Numbered from the stretch's first letter, positions 6,801 through 15,828 are shown. The stretch is DNA of 64,000 nt from Pseudomonadota bacterium (GCA_023451825.1 JAEXYA010000046.1:28424-92423), one strand, 5' to 3'. Translations and numbers: made by a program. The notes: generated by a model not told the origin, from the sequence alone.

Positions 6801-7742
6801 ATGAGCAAGTCACGCGATCCAATGGACGTCCCAGCAGCCGCATTCGATATGACGCAACATGCGCCCCACGACGCGCCGCTATCGGCCAGTGACGAGATGG
6901 CGCGTGTCCTCAAAATGGCTCCGTTCCGCATGGCATCGGACCCGGCCAGTGGCACGATCGCCCATTGGAAACACGGCGCCCTGCACGACGTCGTCGGGCC
7001 GATGGCCGATCACGTCATCATGACCTATACCGGCTCCATGCAGCGGCTGGAGCGGCGCTCCGGCACATCGATCGCCATCGGCACCGGGCGCGTGGGGGTG
7101 GTGACGATCATTCCTGCCGGCTCAAGCGCACGCTGGGATATTCCCGGGCCTGTCAGCGTGGTGCAGCTTTATCTGCCGCATAGGACGCTCGCGCGTGTTG
7201 CGGACGAGGCCGACACGACGGCGCCGGCCAATCTTCTTGAACGAACCGGCCATCCCGATCCCGTCACATCGCGCCTGTTGCTCAGCGCTGCCGATGTCAT
7301 CGACGGCAATGCCGCATTGGATGCACTGTTCAGGCAACAACTCACCGATCTCCTTGCAACGCGTCTCCTGTCTGCGCATGCCGGCTCCCCCTCGCTGTTT
7401 CAGCAGGCGACGGGCGGGCTCGCGCCGAAAACGCTGATGCGGGCCATCGAGCGCTTGCGCGCCGATAGCGACACCGACGTTTCGCTTTCCACCCTTGCCG
7501 CAGATGCGGGTCTGTCGCGCTTTCATTTCTGCCGTGCCTTTAAGGAAAGCACCGGGCTTTCACCACATGCCTGGTTGCGCCAACACCGGCTCACGCAGGC
7601 GATGAACATGTTGCGCGACACCGATGCATCGATCGTGTCGGTGGCGATGGCGCTTGGCTATGCCTCGCAGACGGCATTTGCAGCCGCGTTCAGAAAACTG
7701 ACCGGCGAAAGTCCCAGCGATTGGCGGCGACGTTCACGCTAA
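6801..7742 (+). CDS. AraC family transcriptional regulator
   Basis: 313 residues. The C-terminal hundred residues form an AraC/XylS double helix-turn-helix: LSTLAADAGLSRFHFCRAFK followed by GLSPHAWLRQHRLTQAMNML and VAMALGYASQTAFAAAFRKLTGESPSDWRR. The N-terminal part is a variable sensor domain containing a cupin-like MQRLERRSGTSIAIGTGRVG segment. The start is an ATG after GAGGGCG. It precedes a flavoprotein oxidoreductase and an MBL-fold hydrolase on the same strand, separated by about 530 bp, and is a reasonable candidate for their regulator. The inducer is unknown. Confidence 0.9.
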   Translation: MSKSRDPMDVPAAAFDMTQHAPHDAPLSASDEMARVLKMAPFRMASDPASGTIAHWKHGALHDVVGPMADHVIMTYTGSMQRLERRSGTSIAIGTGRVGVVTIIPAGSSARWDIPGPVSVVQLYLPHRTLARVADEADTTAPANLLERTGHPDPVTSRLLLSAADVIDGNAALDALFRQQLTDLLATRLLSAHAGSPSLFQQATGGLAPKTLMRAIERLRADSDTDVSLSTLAADAGLSRFHFCRAFKESTGLSPHAWLRQHRLTQAMNMLRDTDASIVSVAMALGYASQTAFAAAFRKLTGESPSDWRRRSR

Positions 7743-8270
7743 CCGCAATCCCGCTATAGCGACATCAATCGCTCTGGCGCAGTCGAACATCGCATTGGCT
7801 AAACCGTCCCCATGCTTACGCAGCACGAGAGGGATACAAGCAATGGCCTGGAAGATCTTCAGTGGTCCATCTGCCATTTTATCGCGACGGCGCGTGTTCG
7901 CGAGCGCCCTCCTCTATGGGCTCACGCTGACCATTCGACTGACCAACCCGGCGGGCGAGGAAGCGGAAAAGCCACCGCTGCCGGCAACGCAGAAGAGCAG
8001 CGCATTGCTGTCCATCATGGCCCATGCCGGCAATCCGGCTTTGACCGATCGCACATTCAGATCCGCGAGACCGCTGGTCTCGCGCGCCTGCCGCAGCGGA
8101 TGTGACCGTCCCCTGCAACTCGCCTCAGTGCCTGACTGCTTGCCGCCATAGCGCGGCACCCCATCGTCCACGTCGTCATCGTCGTCGATCGCAACACACG
8201 TGCTGCCACCGGTCTGCAGCGGCGACGGCGTGCCTGTCCCCAAGCCCACCAACGCCAAGGAGAAAGTACC
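7743..8270. other. Gap upstream of flavoprotein gene, no convincing gene
   Basis: A reading from ATG 7843 to 8151 (102 codons, preceded by GAGAGGGA) is the only candidate. Its product, beginning MAWKIFSGPSAILSRRR, is basic and proline-rich without a recognisable domain, and competing readings occur in other frames. It may be a decayed gene. A regulated promoter for the oxidoreductase-hydrolase pair is likely to be in this interval. Confidence 0.4.
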
Positions 8271-9476
8271 ATGCGAATTATCATCATAGGCGCCGGCTTT
8301 GCCGGCATGTACGCCGCCCTGTCAGCAGCGCGACTGCGCGACATCAAGGGCGTGTCGCCCGACCAGCTCGAAATTGCGCTGGTCGCACCTGAGCCGACGC
8401 TGGTGATCCGTCCGCGCCTCTATGAGCCGAAGCCGGAAACCCTGACGGCATCGCTGCTGGATGTGCTCAAGGCCGTCGATGTCGCCTATGTGCAGGGCAC
8501 TGCGCAAACCATCGATACTGCATCCCGCACCGTTCAGGTCGCGACCACCGACAATGCGCGGCAGTCGCTGTCTTATGATCGTCTGGTCGTCGCGACCGGC
8601 AGCCGGCTGTTCCGTCCGAACATTCCCGGCCTCGCCGAGCATGGCTTCAGCGTCGACAATCTCGACGATGCGATCGCCCTCGACAAGCATCTCCACGGTC
8701 TGGCTCAAAAGCCCGCATCGACCGGACGCAACACCGTCGTCGTCGCCGGTGGCGGCTTCACGGGAATCGAGGCCGGGACTGAAATGCCGGCGCGGCTTCG
8801 CGCGATCCTCGGCAAGGACGCCAAGCCGCGCGTGATCATCGTCGATCGCAACAGCGCTATTGCGCCCGACATGGGCGATGGTCCGCGCCCCATCATCGAG
8901 GAAGCGCTGCGCAAGCTCGGTGTCGAGACCCGACTTGGCGTCGGCGTCGCTTCACTCGATCAGTCCGGCATCACGCTGTCCGATGGCGCGCATATCGAAG
9001 CGCAGACGGTGATCTGGGCAGCGGGGATGCGCGCGGCGCCGCTGACTGCGGAGATCCCCGGCGAACGCGATAATTTCGGCCGCTTGCTGGTGGATAGCGA
9101 CCTGCGCGTATCTTCCGTCGCCGGCGTTTTTGCCACCGGTGACGCGGCGCGCGCCGCCAGCGACGATATCGGCAATTACGCGCTGATGTCGTGCCAGCAT
9201 GCGACGCGCATGGGCGCCTTTGCCGGCAACAATGCCGCCGCCGAACTGCTCGGCATGCCGACCCGCCCGTATCACCAGAAGGCCTATGTGACCTGCCTCG
9301 ACCTCGGCGACGCCGGCGCGCTGTTCACGCGCGGCTGGGATCGCAAGGTCGAGATGGTCGGCGACGTCGCCAAGAAGACCAAGCAGGAAATCAACACCGT
9401 CTGGATCTATCCGCCGAAACCCGAGCGCGCCGCCGCACTTGCCTCCGCCGATCCCGAGCGCGTGACCGATCTCTAG
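8271..9476 (+). CDS. FAD-dependent NAD(P)H oxidoreductase, type II NADH dehydrogenase-like
   Basis: 401 residues with a two-dinucleotide-binding-domain flavoprotein fold: FAD site RIIIIGAGFAGMYAAL at the N-terminus, LVVATGSRL, the NAD(P)H site TVVVAGGGFTGIEAGTE at about residues 157-173, and the C-terminal FAD motif VAGVFATGDAAR. The pattern matches NDH-2/YumC-like enzymes that pass electrons from NAD(P)H to quinones or other acceptors. No C-terminal membrane-anchoring helix is obvious. The ribosome-binding site AAGGAGAAAG is strong. It probably forms an operon with the MBL-fold gene 43 bp downstream. Confidence 0.88.
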   Translation: MRIIIIGAGFAGMYAALSAARLRDIKGVSPDQLEIALVAPEPTLVIRPRLYEPKPETLTASLLDVLKAVDVAYVQGTAQTIDTASRTVQVATTDNARQSLSYDRLVVATGSRLFRPNIPGLAEHGFSVDNLDDAIALDKHLHGLAQKPASTGRNTVVVAGGGFTGIEAGTEMPARLRAILGKDAKPRVIIVDRNSAIAPDMGDGPRPIIEEALRKLGVETRLGVGVASLDQSGITLSDGAHIEAQTVIWAAGMRAAPLTAEIPGERDNFGRLLVDSDLRVSSVAGVFATGDAARAASDDIGNYALMSCQHATRMGAFAGNNAAAELLGMPTRPYHQKAYVTCLDLGDAGALFTRGWDRKVEMVGDVAKKTKQEINTVWIYPPKPERAAALASADPERVTDL

Positions 9477-9519
9477 CCTCCCCCGTCAAACCCATCGATC
9501 AACCAAGGAGAACTGACAG

Positions 9520-10485
9520 ATGACACAGACCATTGAAGCCAACCGGCACACCACCACCACGAGGCCCGTGAGCCATGATGCGATTCCAGCCCCGATCAGG
9601 TCGGGGCGCGATGAGCTGGTGCCGTCACGCTATGCGGTGAAGATCGGCGACATCGACGTGCTGGTGGTGAGCGACGGCGTGCTGCCGCTTCCCAACACCA
9701 TGCTCGGCCATAATGCCGATCCCGCCGCGCGCGCCGCCTGGATACACGACATGTTCCTGCCGCCGGATGCGTCCGACTGGCCGCTCAACGTGGTGGTGGT
9801 GCGCAGCGGTGACCAGATCATCCTCGTCGATGCCGGGCTCGGGCTCGACCCCGACCTGCATCTGCCCCGCGCCGGACAGTTGATCCAGCGCCTGGCCGCG
9901 GCCGATATCGACCTCGGCTGCGTGACCGACATTGTGCTCACGCATCTTCACATGGACCATATCGGCGGACTGCTCGTCGAGGGCGTGAAGGATAAGATGC
10001 GCGCGGACCTGCGGATCCACGTGGCCGCGGCCGAGGTCGAGTTCTGGAGAGCGCCCGATTTCACGCATACGCGAATGCCGAACGGATTCCCCGACGCGCT
10101 GCGGGCGACAGCCAAGCGGTTCATGGCCGAATATGGCAACCATTTCCGGACATTTGTTGACGAGCACGAACTGGCGCCGGGCGTCATCGTTCGCCGCACC
10201 GGTGGCCACACGCCCGGACATAGCATCGTCCGCCTCGCCTCTGGCGGCGACGCCCTGACCTTCGCCGGCGACGCCATTTTCACTGTCGGCTTCGATCAGC
10301 CCGACTGGCACAACGGCTTCGAGCACGATCCGGAAGAGGCGGCGCGCGTGCGGACGCGCATGCTGCGAGAGCTGGCAGCCACCGGTGAATTGCTGGTCGC
10401 AACCCATCTGCCCTTCCCCTCGGCCGGCCACGTGGCCATCGACGGTGACGCGTTCCGCTGGGTGCCGATCTCCTGGGATTATTGA
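9520..10485 (+). CDS. MBL-fold metallo-hydrolase
   Basis: 321 residues with the metallo-beta-lactamase core: DAGLGLD, the metal motif THLHMDHIGG (His142, His144, Asp146, His147), GHTPGHS (His230, His234) and FAGDAIF (Asp251). The family includes lactonases, glyoxalase II and quorum-quenching enzymes; the substrate here is not evident. The first 35 residues (MTQTIEANRHTTTTR...) are Thr-rich and hydrophilic, with no signal peptide. The AAGGAGAACTGACAG ribosome-binding site and 43-bp spacing tie it to the flavoprotein gene. A bidirectional terminator follows. Confidence 0.9.
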   Translation: MTQTIEANRHTTTTRPVSHDAIPAPIRSGRDELVPSRYAVKIGDIDVLVVSDGVLPLPNTMLGHNADPAARAAWIHDMFLPPDASDWPLNVVVVRSGDQIILVDAGLGLDPDLHLPRAGQLIQRLAAADIDLGCVTDIVLTHLHMDHIGGLLVEGVKDKMRADLRIHVAAAEVEFWRAPDFTHTRMPNGFPDALRATAKRFMAEYGNHFRTFVDEHELAPGVIVRRTGGHTPGHSIVRLASGGDALTFAGDAIFTVGFDQPDWHNGFEHDPEEAARVRTRMLRELAATGELLVATHLPFPSAGHVAIDGDAFRWVPISWDY

Positions 10486-10522
10486 GCCCACGTCGAACGC
10501 GAAAGCAACGCGCAACAATACC

Positions 10523-10548
10523 AAACGCCGCGGTTTCCCGCGGCGTTT
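10523..10548. terminator. Bidirectional intrinsic terminator
   Basis: An 11-bp perfect stem, AAACGCCGCGG / CCGCGGCGTTT, with a TTTC loop and T-rich flanks on both strands lies between the convergent ends of the MBL-fold gene and the liv permease gene. Confidence 0.85.
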
Positions 10549-10569
10549 TGTTTGTCGATCCGCCTACCC

Positions 10570-11589
10570 TTACAGCGAGCGCTTGAACAGATGCGCGACT
10601 TCGCCGACCAGGCCGCGGCGGAAGGTGAGAACGCAGACCACGAAGATCACGCCCTGGATCACCGTCACCCACTGGCCGAAGCCGGCGAGATATTGCTGCA
10701 TGGCGATGATCACGAAGGCGCCGACCACCGGGCCGAACAGCGTCCCGAGACCGCCCACGAGCACGATCAGCACGACCTCGCCCGACATGGTCCAGTGAAC
10801 GTCGGTGAGCGAGGCGTTCTGCGCCACGAACACTTTGAGCGCACCGGCGAAGCCGGCCAGCGTGCCCGACAGGATGAAGGCCATCAGCTTGTAGTGATCG
10901 GCCTTGTAGCCCAGCGACACCGCACGCGGTTCGTTCTCGCGGATCGCCTTCAGCACCTCGCCGAACGGCGAGTTGATGGTGCGGAAGATCATCAGGAAGC
11001 CGGCCAGGAAGCCGACCAGGATCACGTAATACAGCGTGGTCGGCTTCGACAGGTCGAACAGGCCGAACAGTTTGCCCTGCGGGATGCCCTGGATGCCGTC
11101 TTCACCATGGGTGAACGGCGTCTGCAGATAGAGGAAGAAGATCAGCTGCGACAGCGCCAGCGTGATCATGGCGAAATAGATGCCCTGACGACGGATGGCG
11201 ACCAGACCGGTGAGAACCGACAGCACCAGCGCGGCCACGAGGCCGAACACAATGGACAGTTCCGGTGACAGCGGGCCCATATTGATCATGAACTCGCCGA
11301 TCAACGGGACCTTGAAGCCGATGGTGCCGACCTTCGCCATATGCGCGGTGACATAGCCCGCGGTGCCCATGAACATGGCATGGCCGAACGAGAGCAGACC
11401 GACATAGCCGAGCAGCAGGTTGAAGGCGCAGGCGAACAGCGCAAAGCACAGCGCCTGCATCACGAAGAACGGATACAGCCCCGAGAACGGCACCGCCGCC
11501 AGCAGGACGGCCATGATCACGAAGGCGACCATTTCGTCCTTGGTGCCGCGGGTCTTCGTGGGGATCGAATTGTCTGTGATGGTGGTCAT
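10570..11589 (-). CDS. livM: Liv-type ABC transporter permease (LivM)
   Basis: 339-residue inner-membrane permease of the branched-chain amino acid / amide uptake family (BPD_transp_2). Diagnostic segments are FNLLLGYVGLLSFGHAMFMG, the EAA-like coupling loop GEVLKAIRENEPRAVSLGY, and GGLGTLFGPVVGAFVI near the C-terminus, with roughly ten hydrophobic helices. It pairs with LivH, whose stop lies 2 bases upstream. It is the last gene of the minus-strand livG-livF-SBP-SBP-livH-livM operon, which ends at a strong bidirectional terminator. The transported substrate is not decided by sequence. Confidence 0.94.
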   Translation of the reverse strand: MTTITDNSIPTKTRGTKDEMVAFVIMAVLLAAVPFSGLYPFFVMQALCFALFACAFNLLLGYVGLLSFGHAMFMGTAGYVTAHMAKVGTIGFKVPLIGEFMINMGPLSPELSIVFGLVAALVLSVLTGLVAIRRQGIYFAMITLALSQLIFFLYLQTPFTHGEDGIQGIPQGKLFGLFDLSKPTTLYYVILVGFLAGFLMIFRTINSPFGEVLKAIRENEPRAVSLGYKADHYKLMAFILSGTLAGFAGALKVFVAQNASLTDVHWTMSGEVVLIVLVGGLGTLFGPVVGAFVIIAMQQYLAGFGQWVTVIQGVIFVVCVLTFRRGLVGEVAHLFKRSL

Positions 11590-11590
11590 A

Positions 11591-12466
11591 TCAGGTGGTC
11601 CGTCCCGTCAGGCCCGAGGGTTTCACGAGGAGCACCAAGACCATCAGCACGAAGACGACGGTGTTGGAGGCCTCGGGGTAGAAATACTTGGTCAGGCCCT
11701 CGATGATGCCGAGGGTGAAACCGGTGATGATCGATCCCATGATCGAGCCCATGCCGCCGATGACGACGACCGCGAACACGACAATGATCAGATCCGCGCC
11801 CATCAGCGGGCGAACCTGGTTGATCGGTGCCGACAGCACGCCGGCCATGGCGGCCAGACCGACGCCGAGACCATAGGTCAGCGTGATCATCAAGGGCACG
11901 TTGATGCCGAAGGCGCGCACCAGTGTCGGGTTCTCCGTCGCGGCGCGCAGGTAAGCGCCGAGGCGCGTACGCTCGATCAGGAACCAGGTGGCGATACAGA
12001 CGACCAGCGAGAAGATGACGACCCAGCCGCGATAGATCGGGAGGAACATGAAGCCGAGATTGACGCCGCCCTTCAGCGCATCGGGGATCGCGTAAGGCAG
12101 ACCCGAGGAGCCAAAATAGTTCTGGAAAACGCCCTGGATGATCAGCGCGAGACCGAAGGTGAGCAACAGGCCATACAAGTGATCGAGATTGGCGATCCAT
12201 TGCAGCATCGTGCGTTCGAGGATCACCCCGAACAGGCCGACGATGACCGGCGCCAGGATCAACGCAGGCCAGTAGCCGATGCCTGCCAGATTGAGCAGGA
12301 AGTAAGCCACGAAGGCGCCCATCATATAGAGCGCGCCATGGGCGAAATTGATGATGTTCAGCATGCCGAAAATCACGGCGAGACCGAGACTCAGCAAGGC
12401 GTAGAAGGAGCCGTTGATGAGCCCGACCAGCAATTGTGCGGACAGGGCCTGGAGATTGATCGACAT
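11591..12466 (-). CDS. livH: Liv-type ABC transporter permease (LivH)
   Basis: 291-residue permease partner of LivM. It has the LivH hallmarks QLLVGLINGSFYALLSLGLA at the N-terminus, FGMLNIINFAHGALYMMGAF, and the coupling loop RAATENPTLVRAFGINVPLM, then GGMGSIMGSIITGFTLGI. It spans the inner membrane about eight times and forms the translocation pore with LivM. It starts 72 bases downstream of the first binding-protein gene; a hairpin in that gap may lower permease expression relative to the binding proteins. Confidence 0.94.
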   Translation of the reverse strand: MSINLQALSAQLLVGLINGSFYALLSLGLAVIFGMLNIINFAHGALYMMGAFVAYFLLNLAGIGYWPALILAPVIVGLFGVILERTMLQWIANLDHLYGLLLTFGLALIIQGVFQNYFGSSGLPYAIPDALKGGVNLGFMFLPIYRGWVVIFSLVVCIATWFLIERTRLGAYLRAATENPTLVRAFGINVPLMITLTYGLGVGLAAMAGVLSAPINQVRPLMGADLIIVVFAVVVIGGMGSIMGSIITGFTLGIIEGLTKYFYPEASNTVVFVLMVLVLLVKPSGLTGRTT

Positions 12467-12500
12467 GGCGCTTTCAACTCTAGAGTTGGTATTAAAAGTC

Positions 12501-12530
12501 GTGGCCCGGCGGCGGATACCGCCGGACCAC
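12501..12530 (-). promoter_or_regulatory. Intercistronic stem-loop between binding protein and permease
   Basis: GTGG and CCAC outer arms and CCGGCGG / CCGCCGG inner arms form an 11-bp stem with one mismatch. In the direction of transcription it is followed by GACTTTTAAT, a weak T-tract. It could act as a partial terminator or 3'-end stabiliser that gives more binding protein than permease. Confidence 0.55.
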
Positions 12531-12538
12531 AGCTCTCG

Positions 12539-13756
12539 TTATTTCTTCAACAGCGAACAGGTGCTCTTGTCGAGCGGCGTGAAGGCCTGGTCGGCCGGAA
12601 TGGTGGCGACCAGCTTGTAGTAATCCCACGGCGTCTTCGATTCCGAAGGCTTCTTGACCTCGAACAGATAGGCCGGGTGGATCTTGCGGCCGTTCGGCTG
12701 GATCGTGCCCTTGCCGAATAGCGGATCGTCGGTGGGCATTTCCTTCATCTTGGCGACGATCTTGGCGCCATCATGCGGATTGCCGCCGAGGGCTTCCAGC
12801 GCCTTCAGGTAATGCAGCGTGCCGGAATAGACGCCGGCCTGCACCATGGTCGGCGGAGCCGCGCCCTTCGAGCGCGCCGAGAAGCGCTTCGAGAATTCAC
12901 GGGTGCCGTCGTTCATGTCCCAATAGAAGGTCTCGGTGAAGGACAGGCCCTGAGCCAGATCGAGGCCCATCGACTTCACGTCGGTGAGGAACAGCAGCAG
13001 CGCGGCCAGCTTCTGGCTCTTGCTGATGCCGAATTCGGCGGCCTGCTTGATGGTGGTCGAGGTGTCGCCGCCGGCATTCGCAAGGCCGATGACCTTGGCA
13101 CCCGACGACTGCGCCTGCAGCAGGAAGGACGAGAAGTCCGACGAGTTCAGCGGATGCTTGACGGAGCCCGTGACCTTGCCGCCCGCAGCCTTCAACGCAT
13201 TCGTCGTGTCACGCTCGAGGGCGGCACCGAAGGCGTAGTCGGCGGTGAGGAAGAACCACGAGTCGCCACCGGCCTTGGTCAGCGCGGTGCCGGTGCCGTA
13301 AGCGAGGTTGTAGGTGTCATAGGTCCAGTGGATGGTGTTCGGCGTGCACTGGGCATTGGTGAGATCCGAGGTGCCGCCGCCGGAATTGATGTAGACGCCG
13401 TTCTTTTCCTTGACGACGTTGTTCACCGCGAGTGCCACGCCCGAATTCGGGACGTCGGTGATCATGTCCATCTTTTCGCGGTCGAACCACTGGCGCGCGA
13501 GATTGGCGCCGATGTCCGGCTTGTGCTGGTGATCGCCGGAGATCACGTCGATGGTCCAGCCCTTGGCCTTGAGGCCGGAATCTTCAACGGCCATCTGCGC
13601 GGCCAGGGTCGAGCCCGGGCCGGCGAGATCGGCGTAGATACCGGAGAGATCGGTGAGCACGCCGATCTTGACGTTCTTGTCCTGAGCCGCGGCCGCGGAG
13701 GCGGTCGCAGCAGCAATGGCGGTGCCGAGCAGCAGTCTGGTAATCACTTTAGACAT
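12539..13756 (-). CDS. Liv-type ABC transporter substrate-binding protein, copy 1
   Basis: 405-residue periplasmic binding protein of the Peripla_BP_6 (LivJ/LivK-like) type. The signal peptide MSKVITRLLLGTAIAAATAS ends near AAAQ, then KIGVLTDLSGIYADLAGPGS, a typical first strand and ligand loop. It is very similar to the neighbouring copy (13797-15020) throughout, including a nearly identical C-terminus (TIPADQAFTPLDKS...LLKK). Together the two feed one LivHMGF transporter. In Rhodopseudomonas some members of this family bind aromatic acids rather than amino acids; the ligand here is unknown. Confidence 0.93.
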   Translation of the reverse strand: MSKVITRLLLGTAIAAATASAAAAQDKNVKIGVLTDLSGIYADLAGPGSTLAAQMAVEDSGLKAKGWTIDVISGDHQHKPDIGANLARQWFDREKMDMITDVPNSGVALAVNNVVKEKNGVYINSGGGTSDLTNAQCTPNTIHWTYDTYNLAYGTGTALTKAGGDSWFFLTADYAFGAALERDTTNALKAAGGKVTGSVKHPLNSSDFSSFLLQAQSSGAKVIGLANAGGDTSTTIKQAAEFGISKSQKLAALLLFLTDVKSMGLDLAQGLSFTETFYWDMNDGTREFSKRFSARSKGAAPPTMVQAGVYSGTLHYLKALEALGGNPHDGAKIVAKMKEMPTDDPLFGKGTIQPNGRKIHPAYLFEVKKPSESKTPWDYYKLVATIPADQAFTPLDKSTCSLLKK

Positions 13757-13772
13757 TCAATTCCTCTTCGAC

Positions 13773-13796
13773 TGCTCCCGGCACGCGCCGAGAGCA
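13773..13796 (-). promoter_or_regulatory. Small stem-loop between the tandem binding-protein genes
   Basis: TGCTC-C-CGGC-ACGC-GCCG-A-GAGCA forms a 9-bp stem with one mismatch, directly after the stop of the upstream binding protein (copy 2). It may protect mRNA or attenuate transcription; no T-tract follows. Confidence 0.4.
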
Positions 13797-15020
13797 CTAT
13801 TTCTTCAACAGTGGGCAGGAGCTCTTATCGAGCGGCGTGAAGGCCTGGTCGGCCGGAATGGTGGCGACCACCTTGTAGTAATCCCACGGCCCCTTGGATT
13901 CTTCGGGCTTCTTGACCTCAAACAGATAGGCGGGATGCAGCTTGCGCCCGTTGGGCTGGATCGTTCCCTTCCCGAAGATGGTGTCGTCTGTCGGCGTCGC
14001 CTTCATTTTTTCGACGATCTTGAGGCCGTCGTGATTGTTGCCGCCCATGGCTTCAAGCGTCTTGAAGTAATGGATCAGCGACGAGTAGACGCCGGCATGC
14101 ACGGTGGTTGGCATGCTCTTGTTCTTCATGCGCTCCTGGAAGCGCTTGGAGAATGCGCGGGTGCCGTCATTGAGATCCCAGTAGAAGGTCTCGGTGAAGT
14201 TCAGGCCCTGGGCGATCGGCAGGCCGAGCGCGTGGATGTCCGAGATGAACATCAGGAGGCCGGCGAGCTTCTGGCCGCCCTTGACGATGCCAAATTCCGA
14301 CGCCTGCTTGATGGAGTTGATCGTGTCGCCGCCGGCATTGGCGAGACCGATGACCTTCGCCTTCGAGGTCTGCGCCTGCAGCAAGAAGCTTGAGAAGTCC
14401 GGCGTGTTGAGCGGCGGACGCACGCTGCCCACCACCTTGCCGCCGATCTTGGTCACGGCAGCCGTGGTGTCACGCTCCAGCGCGGTGCCGAAGGCATAGT
14501 CCGCAGTCAGGAAGAACCAGGTGTCCCCGCCCGCTTTGGTCAGCGCGGTGCCGGTGCCGTTGGCGAGCTGATAGGTGTCATAGGCCCAGTGGATCGTGTT
14601 GGGCGAGCACTGCGCGTTGGAGAGATCCGACGTGCCCGAACCGGAGTTCAGATAGACGCCGTTCTTTTCCTTGACCACATTGCTGACGGCGAGACCGACC
14701 GACGAGGTCGGCACGTCGACGATGACGTCGAGCTTGTCGCGATCGAACCACTGGCGCGCGATGTTGACGCCGATGTCCGGCTTGTTCTGATGGTCGCCCA
14801 CCAGCACCTCGATCTTCCAGCCCTTGGCCGCAAGTCCGGAGTCCTCTACCGCCATCTGCGCGGCGAGCGTGGAGCCCACGCCCGTCACGTCGGCATAGAG
14901 GCCGGACTGGTCGTTCAGCACGCCGATCTTGGCCGTCTTGTCCTGCGCCGATGCTACGGAGTTCGCGGCCAACATAGCCGCGATGACAAGTAGCGATGAC
15001 GTAACCCTCTTGTTCAGCAT
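13797..15020 (-). CDS. Liv-type ABC transporter substrate-binding protein, copy 2
   Basis: 407-residue tandem paralogue of the 12539-13756 gene. It has a signal peptide (MLNKRVTSSLLVIAAMLAANS, cleavage near ASAQ) and the same core: KIGVLNDQSGLYADVTGVGS, NPNTIHWAYDTYQLANGTGT-like central motifs (here CSPNTIHWAYDTYQLANG), and FLLQAQTSKAKVIGLANAGGD. Differences from copy 1 lie mainly around the ligand-cleft loops (for example PTSSVGLAVS against PNSGVALAVN), so the pair may differ in specificity. It sits just downstream of livF and upstream of copy 1 in the same operon. Confidence 0.93.
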   Translation of the reverse strand: MLNKRVTSSLLVIAAMLAANSVASAQDKTAKIGVLNDQSGLYADVTGVGSTLAAQMAVEDSGLAAKGWKIEVLVGDHQNKPDIGVNIARQWFDRDKLDVIVDVPTSSVGLAVSNVVKEKNGVYLNSGSGTSDLSNAQCSPNTIHWAYDTYQLANGTGTALTKAGGDTWFFLTADYAFGTALERDTTAAVTKIGGKVVGSVRPPLNTPDFSSFLLQAQTSKAKVIGLANAGGDTINSIKQASEFGIVKGGQKLAGLLMFISDIHALGLPIAQGLNFTETFYWDLNDGTRAFSKRFQERMKNKSMPTTVHAGVYSSLIHYFKTLEAMGGNNHDGLKIVEKMKATPTDDTIFGKGTIQPNGRKLHPAYLFEVKKPEESKGPWDYYKVVATIPADQAFTPLDKSSCPLLKK

Positions 15021-15087
15021 TGTGTCTCTCTCCCTGAGAACTTCACGATTTCACTCGGACCGTTGGCTCGTTCCGTAGCTTTTGTGA

Positions 15088-15828
15088 TTAGACGCCGAGA
15101 TAGGTGTGCAGCTTGTCCATATTGGCGGACAGCTCCGAACTCGCGAATCCGTCCACGACCTTGCCGTGATCGACGATGTAGAAGCGATCGGCGACGGTGG
15201 AGGCGAAACGGAAATTCTGCTCGACGAGCAGGATGGTGAAGCCTTCCGACTTCAGCCGCGCGATGGTGTGGCCGATCTGCTGGATGATGACGGGCGCCAG
15301 ACCTTCGGTCGGCTCGTCCAGCATCAGGAAGCGCGCACCGGTGCGCAGGATGCGGCCGATGGCCAGCATCTGTTGCTCGCCACCCGAGAGCTTGGTGCCC
15401 TGGCTGTTGAGACGCTCCTTCAGATTCGGAAACAGTTCAAAGATCTGCTCGACCGAGAGGCCACCCGGACGGATGGTCGGCGGCAGCATCAGGTTCTCGC
15501 GCACATCGAGGCTGGAGAAGATGCCGCGCTCTTCCGGGCAGAAGGCGATGCCCTGCTTGGCGATCTTGTCCGAGGCAGTCTTGATGATTTCGTTGCCTTC
15601 GAACTTCACCGAGCCGGTGCGCTTGCCGATGATGCCCATGATGGACTTCAGCGTCGTGGTCTTGCCGGCGCCGTTGCGGCCGAGCAGCGTGACGACCTCG
15701 CCCTGCTTCACGTCGAAATTGATGCCGTGAAGAATGTGCGACTCGCCATACCACGCCTGCAGGTCGCGGACTTCGAGAACGGTCTTTGTCGATGCAGTCA
15801 CCGGAGCGGCTGCGAGAGTATCAGCCAT
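15088..15828 (-). CDS. livF: Liv-type ABC transporter ATP-binding protein (LivF)
   Basis: 246-residue ATPase subunit. Walker A is GRNGAGKTT, the ABC signature is LSGGEQQMLAIGR and Walker B is RFLMLDEPTEGLAP, with the LivF-typical C-terminus (HTYLGV). It supplies energy to the LivHM permease on the cytoplasmic side. The first 15 residues form a short N-terminal extension (MADTLAAAPVTASTK) before VLEVRDLQAWYGESHIL. It overlaps the end of livG by 8 bases, so translation is probably coupled. Confidence 0.95.
   Translation of the reverse strand: MADTLAAAPVTASTKTVLEVRDLQAWYGESHILHGINFDVKQGEVVTLLGRNGAGKTTTLKSIMGIIGKRTGSVKFEGNEIIKTASDKIAKQGIAFCPEERGIFSSLDVRENLMLPPTIRPGGLSVEQIFELFPNLKERLNSQGTKLSGGEQQMLAIGRILRTGARFLMLDEPTEGLAPVIIQQIGHTIARLKSEGFTILLVEQNFRFASTVADRFYIVDHGKVVDGFASSELSANMDKLHTYLGV

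Noticed and set aside
7843..8151. A 102-codon reading with a plausible Shine-Dalgarno sequence
   Set aside because: No domain, odd composition, and overlapping alternatives in other frames; described only as part of the gap.
12539..15020. A frameshifted single gene instead of two binding-protein genes
   Set aside because: Each has its own signal peptide, start, ribosome-binding region and full-length core, with a stem-loop between them.
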